From NCBI RefSeq assembly GCF_963678635.1, contig NC_087067.1:19483018-19547017 (forward strand): DNA of 64,000 bases, given 5' to 3'. Numbering within the stretch: position 1 is the stretch's first letter; each line of letters begins with the position of its first letter. Shown piece by piece: positions 32,461 through 46,359 of this stretch. The notes beneath the pieces were generated by a model, which searched no databases, had not been told where the DNA came from, and worked only from the letters and a program-made list of their open reading frames with translations. Source of the DNA: Symsagittifera roscoffensis. Lineage: Eukaryota > Xenacoelomorpha > Acoela > Convolutidae. The translations under genes and the position numbers were made by a program.

Positions 32461-35400
32461 AATGTTTTGAGATAACGAGAGTAGAAGTCATTCACAATCA
32501 AAAACATACAGCCAATGAATACAGCCGGAGACTAAAGTCGTTTGAGACTCCATGACTGGCATCCGCCATACCTACGGAGGTGAAGCGTTTCTGGATTGGC
32601 ATTAAATTTTTCCTGTGGCTTACAGCGACACTGATTTCTTGCTTGTACACTTTAGCAAACAATCATACGAGTTATAATTCGAAAGACTATCGACCATTTT
32701 TGACCGATATTTTTCAGGAAGCCTTCAAGCGGCCGCTGTTAACTTGCCGGAATGAGGTAACGGCTGGATGTAAGAGAGCTAGTAAGGTGTCATGAGATAA
32801 CGCGAAGGGACCAGAGTCAATGTTATTAGAATATTTAGCAAAGAACGTAAGCCTGAGACTTTACACTTCGTTCTGTGGTAAAAAAGGGCTAAATCAAAGA
32901 TGCTGGCAAACTACGAATGGATCTTGCAAAGGCAAAACAGTGGATTCATGCTGACGACCTGGCCATGGAATCGTTCTCATTTTGATCTAGAGTGGGTGGT
33001 AGTAGTAGAGTGGGCGGTAGTAGCTGTAACGATTTCAAGGTTTTACGTTTCAAGCTGACCGCGAACTGGCTCAGACTGATTGAAGTACAGAAGCACAAAA
33101 TATAATGCCTCCGACCGTTGAGCCAGTGGATAAAAACCGTTTTTTATTCTTCTAATGACTTAAGTGAACGATTGTTATAAATACACGTGATGTCATGTGC
33201 TTTTTTTGTTATGTGTAACTTTTTGTCACAAGCAATTGTCTTTTTTGTATTCCATCGTTAAGACAGATAAGGTCAGTTCAAAATTTCATGAGTGGAAATT
33301 GAAACTGGTTTGACACTTCTAAAAAACCAAATTCAATTGACCACACGCTCATGACAAAATCAAACATGAAAATTGTCAAATCGAAGAAAACCCACGGAAA
33401 AAACTTTCTTTAATTGAAACGAATTACAGTAAGTGCATAATTTTTTTTAAAAATTAATAATCATATTCTTCAAAATATATCCTCAGAAGACTTATTGACC
33501 TACGAAAAAGTTTGAAAAAGAATCAAAAACTACTATATATCTCTATTTAAGGAAGATTACACTGTGACAGCCTATTGTAAACTCATGGAAAGACTTCAAA
33601 TTTCTTTTGAGTTTTTCTTTGATTGCCTTGTTAATACTTAGTAGTTCCATGTATAATAAAGTGTAATGTTAAAATTTGTAAAATAAAAGTAAAATGTGAA
33701 GTTGACGTATCTTTGCTTCTTGAAAATCATTAAATTTGCTAATATAGTGTTCTTTTTTCGTCTTGTTTTCCATGTAATTTAACAATTGAGGCTTCATGTG
33801 AAGATGGAATACCGAAACGAATTTTCACAACATTCTAAAAATTGAAACAATACAATCTTGACTTGCAACACCAATCTCCCCCCTTACGCCCAAGTAACAT
33901 ACAGTTAAATCTCCACCATAGCCACGTATAAATTTTGAAATTGGTTTGGCATAAAATAATCATTTGAAACAAAAGATCAGAAAAAACTTCAAATTTTTTT
34001 CTTGTTACCTTTATATCAGAATTTTTGATTAATTAGATCATTTTGTTTTGCCCTCACATGAAAAAGTGGGCAATCGCGAAAGGTCGCCAAATTGGTCTCG
34101 AGTCATTGTCAACATAATGTCGAACAAGTCACTGAAGACCGACTTGAGACAGTTTTGATAAGGAATACTGCCCGTTTCGTTCATGGTGGATAACCTCAGA
34201 CACCACAAAAAAACTATAGAGCTGCTTGAAACGCTTAGACAAGGGCGTTGCGAAAACGAAAAGAAGTTGGGCCACACAAGAGAAAGCGGATTTCAATGAT
34301 CTAGGGCAGAGGAGTCAGTTGGGTAATTTTGCAAGGGTAATTTGAGAAACAAAACAGGACAAAGTCGTCGGCGAAAAGTCTAATGGCGAACACATTAGCT
34401 AGAACAGAAGGTTAGTTACTTTTTGCTTGGCGTTTGGCTGGACTGACGCTGGAAGATCTATCATTGCACGACAAAATGAAGATATATGACAAAGGTCTGA
34501 ACATGTACAACACGCTGGCACTGCATCTGGCACGTGACTATTCTGGATTGAACCTGGCTAGATTGAAAGATGGGATTTGTTTCTTGAGTTAGATAATGTC
34601 CGTGAGTCCAAATGCAGTTATTCTGTCCCGTCATCTGAAAGCAATAAAGGTGAGGCCTCGGAAACTCGAGTTTCTACTATCAATCTGGACGTTTCAATTC
34701 TGGACGTTTCTACCATCAATTGAGAAGAATAATGACCATAATCTCTGAAAACCATGCAAAGAATGATAAAAATGAAAACTACCAAATAGAAAAGTTTATA
34801 GCTGTCATGACGATGACCTCTACTTGTTGAAAGCTGAGGATTACTCAAAACCATCAAAAAGATGTCGAATATCACTGGGTATCTCTTACAATCTTTTCTT
34901 CACAACTTTTTCTTTACAAACGAGTGCAGAAGCAGAGCGCATATATAAACATTGCTGAGATATTGGAAATCTGAGTTAAAACATAATGCTTGTCCTGGAA
35001 AATTGAAAGCTAATCTTTTGTCTTGTTTCCTCGAAAAAATTCAAACTCAATTATGAACGTTGATCAGAAAAAGGGTTGAAAACGAAGTCGGTGGCGAAGA
35101 GAACGTCTCGGTGACCAACCTACGTGTAGTTTGGAAAGTGCTCAGGCCCTCGTGTTGCTCACACCCTCAAGCTAGGCTGAATGACTGGAACTCAAAGAAG
35201 AACTGGGTGGCCACTAGATGGTCCACAAACTCATTTTGTCTCATCAAGCGACTCTGAATGGCAAACATGAGAATAGAAAAGTTTATAGCAGTCATGACGA
35301 TAACCACTACTTGTTGAAAGCTGAGAATTACTCCGAACCATCATAAAGATGTTGAATATCAGTGAGTATCTCTTACAATTTTTTTTTCTTGAATGCAGAA

Positions 35401-35863
35401 GCAGCGCAGATATACACATTGAGGTTGCTGAGATATTGAAAATCTGAATTAAAAACATAATGCATGTCCTGGAAAATTACCAGCAAAACTTTGGTCTCAT
35501 TTCCTGGGAAAAAATTTAAACTCAATTATGTACGTCGATCAGAAAAAGGGTTGAAAAAGAATTCAGTGGGGAAGAGAATGTCTCGGTGACCAACCTAGGT
35601 GTAGTTTGGAAAGGGCTCAGGCCATCGTATTGCTCACACGCTCAAGCTAGTCTGAATGAGCGGCTCACATAGAAGATATGGCTGTTGCCCTGCAAAGACG
35701 AAGATCTGGGTGACCGGCATGTGGTCCATAAACTTATCTTACCTCATCAAGCGACTCTGTAGGACAAACATGAGAAGCTTTAAGATTCAGGAAAGTAAAA
35801 TCGATAACTTGTCTAGTTTTTGAGGCGAGTGGAGGAGGACATTAGTGTCATTGAAGATCCTGT

Positions 35864-36169
35864 GTGAAAATTCCAATAGTTACAGAGGAGAACCTCGAAA
35901 AACAGCCGTCTAGATTCACTCGAGTTATTGATCCCAAGAATCAACTGGTCATTGGAGTCTCGTTCAGGGGCGCTATATTTGAATCAAAAAGAATTAAAGT
36001 GATGGAAAGTGATCTAGAGGCTGAAATTGTATTTTCAAATAGCGAGGGTCAATGGCTGCCAATCAATGCAAAATATTTGGTGGGACTAGTAAAGGCAAAA
36101 CATTGTAAAAGCAATTATCATTGGATATGTTTAAGTCGAAGTACCAAACCAGAGTATATTGATCGATAA
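35864..36169 (+). pseudogene. Unrecognised array protein fragment, unit 4 (best copy)
   Basis: The longest version (101 residues) of the shared array protein. It opens MKIPIVTEENLEKQPSRFTR, continues with DPKNQLVIGVSFRGAIFESK, then EIVFSNSEGQWLPINAKYLV, and ends in STKPEYIDR before a stop. The unit 5 copy is almost identical. The charged, mixed composition indicates a soluble globular segment. I cannot name the family, and a continuation in another frame past the stop is possible. Confidence 0.45.
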
Positions 36170-36859
36170 ATGATTCTGGGTTTCAAAATGAATACGTCTG
36201 GCGCGCATGTCTCGCCACTCGCACAATCTGTTACAGAAATTATGAAAAGCAGTACCAGGATCGAAGGTGAAAAATTTAATTGAAATTTGAGAAAGAGAAC
36301 TCTCGAGTTATAAGAATTAAAAATGCAGCAATTTCGAAAGAACAAGCACAGGAAAAATCACAAAAATGTAGCCAAATTATTTTCGGGTTGAGAACAATTA
36401 AAAGAGTTCGAACCGCTACTTGAGGCGTCTGGGACAGAAATACCCGAAGCATCAGTCTGAGCCCAAGAATCAATCCTCGTCATTGTACTGTTCAAGTTCT
36501 CTGGTATTCCAAGAAAAGCAACTCGTGTTTGATATGGGATGTAGAGAGATCTTTTCTATTGGATTACAAGATCGCCAACAGAATCTTACCGTAATTGCCA
36601 CGAGCTCCATTTAGTATTATGACAGATTGAGGAGAATGTTTTGAGACAACGAGAGTCGAAGTCATTCACAAACGAAAACATGCAAGCCAATAAATACAGC
36701 CGGAGACTAAAGTCGTTTGAGACTGCTTGAATAGCATCCGCCATACCTGCGGAGGTGAAGCGTTTTCGGAGTGGCATTAAGTTCTTCCTATGGTTTAGAG
36801 CGACACTGATTTCGCGCTTGTACACTTTAGCAAAAGAATACCTGTTTACACTGTTCATT

Positions 36860-38240
36860 AAGGAATAACCGCAACAACATAATTAGGTTCTGCAATTTTT
36901 GTTGATACAAAAATATCACGCCAATTGTAAATCTATAATTTGTTTCTTGAAGTTTGTAGCAAGAGACAACTGCAAATTAGGTGTTCGAATATTTCGCACT
37001 CAAAAACAAAAGAAACAATTGGGCGCGTTGTCAAGAATTAAAAACCACCGCATTTCTCGATCTGTAAAAAAACCAGCGTAGGCAAATTTCTTAAAAAAAG
37101 TTTTTTTCTCAATTATCAAGCTTTGAATTTTTCCAAACGTTGTCTGTAAAATGATTTATTTATCTTTTAACTAGAGAAAACGGTTTGCAGCAAAATGCAA
37201 TTGGAAAACTAGAGATTGATAACATTTACAGGTTTGTACACAGAAACAATATAACTGTAGTATGACGAGCCGCATGAAAAAATTTAGGGAGAACATAGGA
37301 TGACAGTTAGAATAATATGGCCCTCGAGGATTTAAAAAATGAAATTAAACCTCGATGTTTTTGATTTTAAGCACTCGAAATTAAATATATGTTTTCGACT
37401 TTTTGGGAATTATGAAACAAGACACCAAGTATTTGTGTTTCCCTGACTGTTTTATAGGGTGATAAATCAGGCATACAAACATTTCACTTTGAATTATTTT
37501 AACCATCATTTGAGGTTGTTCGCAAAAATTTTCGATTAAGCGAAACAAGATGTCAATACATCGAATAAAATTGAGAAGGCAGATTATGCCGTCTGCATAT
37601 GAAACTAGCTTAGAACACGATCACCCCAAACTTTCATTCTCTCTGTAGAATCAACTGCTTGAAGAAGGGGTTGAAAAAAAAAGTATAATTAAAAACGCGG
37701 AAAGAGGGCAATGCATCGCAATGAATTTTGAAGGTGGCTGTTAAAAAACAATTTTTGATGAGAATTGATCTGCCAGTCTCTCAGTTGATTTAGAAATGTA
37801 TAATTTTACCTCACATGAATCTCGCTTAGCCAGCCAATCGTTCTGGAGAATTTTTTTTTCTTTCGATTTTTCGTTTTGTTGTGTGCATTTTTCTTCCAGG
37901 AAAATATGCATGCTGATGATTTCTTACCACTAGCAAAGATTTTTTTTCAATTCTTTTACAAATTAGATGGGCAAAGTTCCTGTACTGCTTTGGCGTTTAC
38001 AGATTTCGAGAGAAATTTTTTTTTTGCTATATAAAAAGTGTTTGGCAGTTTTCCGCCTTGAACAAAATGGTTGAATACTTTTGCTAAAATTAATGAACAA
38101 CATCAGTGAAATTTTTTCTATGGCCGAGATGTAAGACCATCAGATTTGGGCAAACTTTTCAAACTCAGTTTATTTATAGCCATAAAAATTTCGCCTTCCG
38201 TAAAATGATTGTAGCCATCATTCAAATAATTTTCTAATGT
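36860..38240 (-). pseudogene. L1-like element 3' fragment in unit 4
   Basis: A near copy of the unit 3 fragment, with small indels. No intact frame. Its left end shows the cgcaacaacataatta motif that also marks the 3' tail of the long copy at about 46870. Confidence 0.7.
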
Positions 38241-39420
38241 TTTGAGATAACGAGAGTAGAAGTCATTCACAATCAAAAACATACAGCCAATGAATACAGC
38301 CGGAGACTAAAGCCGTTTGAGGATTTATACTTTGTTCTGTTGTTAAAAAAAGGGCTGAATCAAAGATGCTGGCAAACTACGAATGGATCTTGCAAGAGCG
38401 AAACAGTGGATTCAAGCTGACGACCTGGCCATGGAATCGTTCTCATTTTGATCTAGAGTGGGTGGTAGTAGCCTCTAAGCTGTAACTAACTCAAGGTTTT
38501 ACGTTTTAAGCTGACCGCGAACTGGCTCAGACTGATTGGAGTACAGAAGCACAAAATATAATGCCTCTGACCGTTGAGCCAGTGGATAAAAAGCCGTTTT
38601 TTATTCTTCTAATGACTGAAGTGAACGATTGTTATAAATACACGTGATGTCATGTGCTTTTTTTGTTATGTGTAACTTTTTGTCACAAGCAATTGTCTTT
38701 TTTGTATTCGTTAAGACAGATAAGGTCAGTTCAAAATTTCATGAGTGGAAATTGAAACTGGTTTGACACTTCTGAAAAATCAAATTCAAATGACCACACG
38801 CTCATGACAAAATCAAACATGAAAATTGTCAAATCGAAGGAAACCCACGGAAAAAACCTTCTTTAATTGAAACGAATTACAGTAAATGCATAATTTTTTT
38901 GAAAATTAATAACCATATTCTTCAAAATATATCCTCAGAAGACTTATTGACCTATGAAAAAGTTTGAATAAGATTCAAAAACTACTATATATCTCTATTT
39001 AAGGAAGATTACACTGTGACAGCCTATTCTAAACTGTCATTGAAAGACTTCAAACTTCTTTGAGTTTTTCTTTGATTGCCTAGTTAATACTTTAGTAAAG
39101 CCATGTATAATGAAGTCTAATGTTAAAATTCATAAAATAAAAGTAAAATGTGAAGTTGACGTACCCTTGCCTCTTGAAAAACATTCAAACTTGGTAATAA
39201 ATTGTTCTTTATGTTTTTTTTCGTCTTGCTTTCCATGTAATTTAAAAATTGAGTCTTCATATGAAAATGGAATACCAAAACAAATTTTCACAACATTCTA
39301 AAAATTGAAACAATACAATCTTGACTGGCAACACCAGTCTCGTATTAGATTTTGGATCAACCGTACAATCTCCCCACTTACGCCTAAGTAACATACAGTT
39401 AAATCTCCACCATAGCCACG

Positions 39421-42400
39421 TATAAATTTTGAAATTGGTTTGGCATAAAATAATCATTTGAAACAAAACATCAGAAAAAACTTCAAATTTTTTCCTTGTT
39501 ACCTTTATATCAGAATTTTTGATTAATTAGATCATTTTGTTTTGCCCTCCAAGTTTGTTTATGAAAAAGTGGGCAATCGCGAAAGGTCGCCAAATTGGTC
39601 TCGAGTCATTGTCAACATAATGTCGAACAAGTCACTGAAGACCGACTTGAGAAAGTTTTTATAAGGAATACTACCCGTTTCGTTCATGGTGGATAGCTTC
39701 GGACACCACAAAGAAAGTATAGAGCTGCAAGAGAAAGCTGATTTTAATAATCTAGAGCAGAGGAGCCAGTTGGCCATGAGCTGGGAAAACATTTTACAAG
39801 AGTATTATGAGCATTTTACGAGAGAAGGTCATCAAATTGGTCTCGAGTCATTGTCAACATATCGTCGAACAAGTCACTGAAGACCGATTTGAGACAATTT
39901 TGATAGAGAACACTGCCGTATCGTTCATGGTGGATAACCTCAGACACCACAAAAATACTATAGAGCTGCTTGAATCGCTTAGACAAGGGCGTTGCGAAAA
40001 CGAAAAGAAGTTGGGCCACACAAGAGAAAGCGGATTTCAATGATCTAGGGCAAATAGAAGAGTTTATAGCTGTCATGACGATGACCTCTACTTGTTGAAA
40101 GCTGAGGATTACTCAAAACCATCACAAAGATGTCGAATATCACTGGGTATCTCTTACAATCTTTTCTTCACAATTTTTTCTTTACAAACGAGTGCAGAAG
40201 CAGCGCATATACAAACATTGATGTTGCTGAGATATTGGAAATCTGAGTTAAAACATAATGCTTGTCCTGGAAAATTGAAAGCTAATCTTTTGTCTTGTTT
40301 CCTCGAAAAAATTCAAACTCAATTATGAACTTTGATCAGAAAAAGGGTTGAAAACGAATTCGGTGGCAAAGAGAACGTCTCGGTGACCAACCTACGTGTA
40401 GTTTGGAAAGTGCTCAGGCCATCGTGTTGCTCACACCCTCAAGCTAGGCTGAATGACTGAACACAAAAAAGAACTGGGTGACCACTAGATGGTCCACAAA
40501 CTCATGTTGTCTCATCAAGCAGATTTGAATGGCAAACATGAGAATAGAAAAGTTTATAGCAGTCATGACGATGACCACTACTTGTTGAAAGCTGAGAATT
40601 ACTCCGAACGATCATAAAGATGTTGAATATTAGTGGGTATCTCTCACAATTTTTTTTTCTTGAATGCAGAAGCAGCGCAGATATACACAGTGAGGTTGCT
40701 GAGATATTGAAAATCTGAATTAAAAACATAATTCATGTCCTGGAAAATTAAAAGCAAAATTTTGGTCTCATTTCCTGCGAAAAAATTCAAACTCAATTAT
40801 GTACGTCGATCAGAAAAAGGATTGAAAAAGAATTCAGTGGGGAAGAGAATGTCTCGGTGACCAACCTAGGTGTAGTTTGGAAAGTGCTCAGGCCATCGTG
40901 TTGCGCACACACTCAAGCTAATCTGAATGAGCGCATCACATAGAAGATATAGCTGTTGCCCTGCAAAGACGAAGATCTGGGTGACCGGCATGTGGTCCAT
41001 AAACTTATCTTACCTCATCAAGCGACTCTGTAGGACAAACATGAGAAGCTTTAAGATTCAGGAAAGTAGAATCAATAACTTGTCTAATTTTTGAGGCGAG
41101 TGGAGGAGGACATTAGTTTCATTGAAGATCCTGTGTGAAAATTCCAATAGTTACAGAGGAGAACCTCGAAAAACAGCCGTCTAGATTCACTTGAGTTATT
41201 GATCCCAAGAATCAACTGGTCATTGGAGTCTCGTTCAGGGGCGCTATATTTGAATCAAAAAGAATTAAAGTGATGGAAAGTGATCTAGAGGCTGAAATTG
41301 TATTTTCAAAAAGCGAGGGTCAATGGCTGCCAATCAATGCAAAATATTTGGTGGGACTAGTAAAGGCAAAACATTGTAAAAGCAATTATCATTGGATATG
41401 TTTAAGTGGAAGTACCAAACCAGAGTATATTGATCGATAAATGATTCTGGGTTTCAAAATGAATACATCTGGCGCGTATGTCTCGCCACTCGCACAATCT
41501 GTTACAGAAACTGTGAAAAGCAATACCAGGACTGAAGATGAAAAACTTAATTGAAATTTGAGAAAGAGTACTCTCAAGTTAAAAGAATGAAAATAGCAGC
41601 GATTTCGAAAGACAGAGCACAGGAAAAATCACAAAAATGTAGCCAAATTATTTTCGGGTTGAGAACAATTAAAAGAGTTCGAACCGCTACTTGAGGCGTC
41701 TGGGACAGAAATACCCGAAGCATCAGTCTGAGCCCAAGAATCAATCCTCGTCATTGAACTGTTCAAGTTCTCTGGTATTCCAAGAAAAGCAACTCGTGTT
41801 TGATATGGGATGTGGAGAGATCTTTTCTATTGGATTACAAGATCGCCAACAGAATCTTACCGTAATTGCCACGAGCTCCATTTAGTATTATGATAGATTG
41901 AGGAGAATGTTTTGAGACAACGAGAGTCGAAGTCATTCACAAACGAAAACATGCAAGCCAATAAATACAGCCGGAGACTAAAGTCGTTTGAGACTGCTTG
42001 AATAGCATCCGCCATACCTGCGGAGGTGAAGCGTTTTCGGAGTGGCATTAAGTTCTTCCTATGGTTTAGAGCGACACTGATTTCGCGCTTGTACACTTTA
42101 GCAAAAGAATACCTGTTTACACTGTTCATTAAGGAATAACCGCAACAACATAATTAGGTTCTGCAATTTTTGTTGATACAAAAATATCACGCCAATTGTA
42201 AATCTATAATTTGTTTCTTGAAGTTTGTAGCGAGAGACAACTGCAAATTAGGTGTTCGAATATTTCGCACTCAAAAACAAAAGAAACAATTGGGCGCGTT
42301 GTCAAGAATTAAAAACCACCGCATTTCTCGATCTGTAAAAAAACCAGCGTAGGCAAATTTCTTAAAAAAAGTTTTTTTCTCAATTATCAAGCTTTGAATT

Positions 42401-42975
42401 TTTCCAAACGTTGTCTGTAAAATGATTTATTTATCTTTTAACTAGAGAAAACGGTTTGCAGCAAAAAGCAATTGGAAAACTAGAGATTGATATCATTTAC
42501 AGGTTTGTACACAGAAACAATATAACTGTAGTATGACGAGCCGCATGAAAAAATTTAGGGAGAACATAGACTGACAGTTAGAATAATATGGCCCTCGAGG
42601 ATTTACAAAATGAAATTAAACCTCGATGTTATTGATTTTAAGCACTCGAAATTAAATATATGTTTTCGATTTTTTGGGAAGTATAAAACAAGACACCAAG
42701 TATTTGTGTTTCCCTGACTGTTTTATAGGGTGATAAATCAGGCATACAAACATTTCACTTTGAATTATTTTAACCATCATTTGAGGTTGTTCGCAACAAC
42801 TTTCGACTAAGCGAAACAAGATGTCAATACATCGAATAAAATTGAGAAGGCAGGTTATGCCGTCTGCATATGAAACTAGCTTAGAACACGATCACCCCAA
42901 ACTTTCATTCTCTCTGTAGAATCAACTGCTTGAAGAAGGGGTTGAAAAAAAGTATAAATAAAAACGCGGAAAGAT
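39421..42975 (+). repeat. Array unit 5 (mosaic)
   Basis: The start segment occurs twice in succession (39583-39805 and 39823-40050), the first resembling the BEL left flank and the second resembling units 1/2. The sequence then jumps at about 40050 into unit-4-like sequence. It ends inside an L1-like fragment (42145-42975). This patchwork is direct evidence of recombination between units. Confidence 0.75.
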
Positions 42976-43460
42976 GGGAAAATAGAGTCTGTTGGTAACA
43001 AAGTGTTCTGATCTGACATACCGGAAGCAAAGAAATCAATCATCTTAATACTAAAATACTTGAGTTGTAGGCATGGTAAGCCTACCCCACAACATAAAAC
43101 TGTGTTATATAAACTTATTTCCTTTTATCGAGTCTGTTTGATTTTTTCAATTCTGCATTTAATATATCTTGGCAGTTACTAATAGTTTCCAAAATAACTG
43201 TTGTATGACGTGCCATACAAAAAAATTTAGGGATAACATAGACTGACAGTTAGAATGACTTGGCCCTCGAGGATCCACAAAATGAAAATAAACCTCGATG
43301 TTTTTGATTTTGAGAACTCAAAATTAAATATATATATTTTTGACTATTTGTAAAGTATAAAACAAAACAACAAGTATTTGTGTTTCCCTGACTGTTTTAT
43401 AGGATGATAAATCAGGCATACTAAAACTTTACTTTTAATTATTTTAGTTATCATTTGAGT

Positions 43461-44158
43461 TTATTTGCAAAAAATTTCGGTTAAGCGAAACAACATGTCA
43501 ATAAATCGAATAATTTTGATAAGGCAGGTTATACCGTCTGCATATAAAACTAATTTAGAGCACAATAACCCCAAACCTTCAATTTTTTCTGTATATTCAA
43601 CTGCTTGAAGAAGGGGTTCAAAGAAAAGTATAAAAAAATGCGGAAAGAGGGCAACCTCTTCGGGCATCGCAATGAATTTTGAAGGTGGCTGATAAAAAAC
43701 CATAGATGAGAAGTGATCTGCCAGTCTCTCAGATGCTTTAGAAAAGTATAATTTTACCTCACATGACTCTTGGTTAGCAAATAGTTCTGGATTAAATGTT
43801 TTTTTTTCAATTTTTTGTATTGCTGTGTGCATTTTCCTTCCAGGAAAATACGCATGCTGATGATTTCTTACCACTAGCAAAGATTTTTTTCAATTCTATT
43901 TTAAATTACATGGGCAAAATTCTTGTACTGCTTTGGCGTTTACAGAATTCGTTTTTTATTGCTAAATAAAAATTGTTTGGGAGTTTTCCACCTTGAACAA
44001 AATGATTGAATTCTTTTGCTAAAATAAATGAACACCATCAGTGAAATTCTTGTATAGCTGAAGGTAATGCCGTCAGATTTGGACGAGCTTTTTAAAATCA
44101 GTTTATTTATAGCCATGTAAACTTCGCCTTCCGTAAATTGATTGTAGCCATCATTCAA
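43461..44158 (-). pseudogene. L1-like RT fragment with YADG
   Basis: Two frames (43461-43880 and 43940-44158) cover parts of the RT. They include HQHAYFPGRKMHTAIQK and LVLYADGITCLIKI. In the sister copy the latter is SYADDITCLIKI, so Asp to Gly abolishes a metal ligand. The N-terminal piece keeps SSSKSDGITFSYT, equivalent to SPGPDGLTSRLY in the sister copy. Confidence 0.75.
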
Positions 44159-44720
44159 ATAATTTTCTAGATTATTGTTTCATAAAAAAAGTCATTAATT
44201 ATTGTTCGGAGTCTGTTAAAAGACTATTTGAAAAAACAATTTCGAAATTGGTTAAGAATATCCTCATCCCTGTGATAAATGTTCTGATCCACTTGAAATT
44301 GCTTGACTTAGTTAATTGCGTTTTCCAGGTCAATTAATTACCAAATTTGGGCACACCCTCAAACTTATAGCTGAGAGTGTTTTTGAATTTTGCTGAAATC
44401 TGAAATTTTTTTTCTTGGAGACCCTTTGAAGATGTTTCAGCACCAAATGATATCTTCAAGTAAACTCGGATTCGAATCTTTTCTGCTGTGGATGCGTTCT
44501 CTGAGAAATTTTTCTTGATTCTTCAAATTATTGAGTTCTCTTCGATCAACACGTTTGCTGTTGTCTTGAATAAACTTCAGAAGATCATAAAATTTTTGCC
44601 TACAATTGTCATAACTACTTGGTGATTACTTTTCAAAATAATTTTTTTTAGAACTGTACAATTTCAATTGGCGTTATATGCTAAAATCTCTTCATTCGGT
44701 TTTTAGTAACTAGGACGTAA

Positions 44721-45125
44721 CTAGTTTGATGGCTTAAGAAAAATGTGTAGAAGCAACTGATCACAGATTGATATTTGAGTGCTTTGCATAGAGTCAGAAT
44801 CTGTTTCAAAATTCATAAAAACAAAATCTACAGGGGAGAAAATTTTATGTTGTTTGTCATAAAAATTATAATCACATAAATCATTCTTGAGAGCGAAATC
44901 AACACAACCAAAACAATCAAGAATTTGTTCTTTGAGTTGGGTAAATTGTTTGATACGTACTTTATTTGACTTAAGTATTGAAGAACTGTTAACATTGTCA
45001 TAACTGAGTGTGTAAAAATAATCCGTCTTGATAATTTTGGCTCGATTGGTTAAAAAAATTTGCTTAATTTTAAAGAATTTGCTTAGAAGTAATTTGGGTT
45101 TGCATAAGTTTTGATAACAAATCAA
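44721..45125 (-). pseudogene. L1-like endonuclease, degraded
   Basis: A 134-residue frame parallels the better endonuclease at 49107-49679 (for example QLKEQILDCFG and FVFMNFETDSDSMQSTQ). The catalytic SDH is changed to CDQ, and the GDFN motif has been lost. Confidence 0.7.
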
Positions 45126-45599
45126 TCAAGTTTGGCAAAATTTAATGATTGAAAACCTGTACTTGAAGCAATTCCTTCTGCAGGACTCAAATTTGATGAC
45201 CATAAAATTAAAATGCAACAATTATAAAATCAAAACAAGTAATGTGTTTATCTAATAAACTCAGACGTAAATTCGAAATACTTGATATTTTTGCTTCTTG
45301 AAGTCAAAAAATGAAACTGGTCAATTTTGTTTTCATTTATTGACGTTTTTTGATAGATCAGTGTAATTTGCTGGATTTTGATAAGTGAGTGTAATTTCCT
45401 ATGCTAAAAAATTATTAACGGACAAAGTATCTGGTTTTTTGAACAGTAAATTTGCTAAACCTTCCCGTTAACCAAGTCTTCTCTCCGGAACTTTTAGATT
45501 TCGATTTAGGTTCTTTCTTTCGTGTTAAAATTGATCAAGAGGTTGGTCGATTTTCATGCTTTCTCTCCGTCAGAAGAACATTAACGTTTGTTTTTTTTT

Positions 45600-45960
45600 C
45601 CGATATTTAAATTGTCTTTTTTGGCAGAGTAAGAATGAAAATCTACCTGATTGTTTAGAACCTCATCCTTGTGTTTTTCTTCGCTTTGAGTTGCTGCACT
45701 GTTTGTTTTAGTTCCTTTCACCAAAATTTTAGATGCAAATGTTTCGGCATTCTTGCCCTCGACATTTTCGCTGCCATTACAAGCCTTAACAGTTGTTTTT
45801 TCGTCATTGTTTCTTAAGTTTTTTTTGTCGCTGGCATTATTGGAGCTTGGTTTTTGTGGGGAATAGATTTTGTTTTGTTTATTTCCTATGTTGAACCAAT
45901 CATCATGATGACTTTTTTCTTCGCTTCCAGAGATCTTGAATCTTCGACATTCATATAGTT
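45600..45960 (-). pseudogene. L1-like ORF1 remnant
   Basis: Homologous to 50106-50400. Charged Asn/Ser/Glu-rich coding on the minus strand is visible but broken. Confidence 0.5.
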
Positions 45961-46359
45961 AAGGTATGTGAAATAAAATTCTATACCTTCCCACATTTTA
46001 AAGAGACCTATTCTCGATTTATAAGCGCAATCCGTCAGCATTTTCTCTTGCTCTTCATTTTGTATTTTAACTTCTAAAAGTGCTATAATTATACTGACCC
46101 GGTTCAGTTACGATACAGGTCTCAGTTGGATTACAGGGCATTGAATGATGTCTTCCGGTATTTGTAGAATTGATTGCGCCTCGAAATCGTTACATACAAA
46201 AGGCAAATTAGACTAGGGCTAGCTTAGGGTAAAAATTCACTGGTCTATGACATCTTCGAAACATCATCCTGCTATGTAGAATGATTCCTTTGCTTTTCAT
46301 GCTGGTTATAAATTGCTCTGCTTTAGGGGGGAGCAATTACTGTCTGTGTATAACTGTCA

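Larger units (their letters stand above)
28756..33926 (+). repeat. Array unit 3
   Basis: Contains the conserved start, a duplicated internal segment (about 29700-30160 and 30180-30560 are copies of each other), an L1-like 3' fragment on the minus strand (about 31070-32460), frame 32580-32795, and the hairpin segment at 33065-33127. Confidence 0.75.
33927..39420 (+). repeat. Array unit 4
   Basis: The longest unit. It contains frames 35060-35257, 35864-36169 and 36420-36614 on the plus strand, the L1-like 3' fragment (about 36860-38240, minus strand), and the hairpin segment at 38521-38583. Confidence 0.75.
22552..42975. repeat. Array of five large, mosaic tandem units
   Basis: Each unit opens with a gtataaattt(t/c)gaaattgg-type sequence, at 22553, 25003, 28756, 33927 and 39421, and most end with a ccacc(c/a)tagcc-type sequence. 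Unit lengths are about 2450, 3753, 5171, 5494 and 3555 bp. Units 1 and 2 are nearly identical over their first kilobase. Units 3, 4 and 5 share an additional L1-like fragment. Lengths differ through internal deletions and through patches copied between units, so the array looks shaped by unequal exchange and gene conversion. Confidence 0.85.

Noticed and set aside
36118-36345. Minus-strand frames in the array such as 26750-26977 and 36118-36345
   Set aside because: They lie opposite the plus-strand frames whose protein pattern is shared between units. The plus strand was preferred, although this is not certain.
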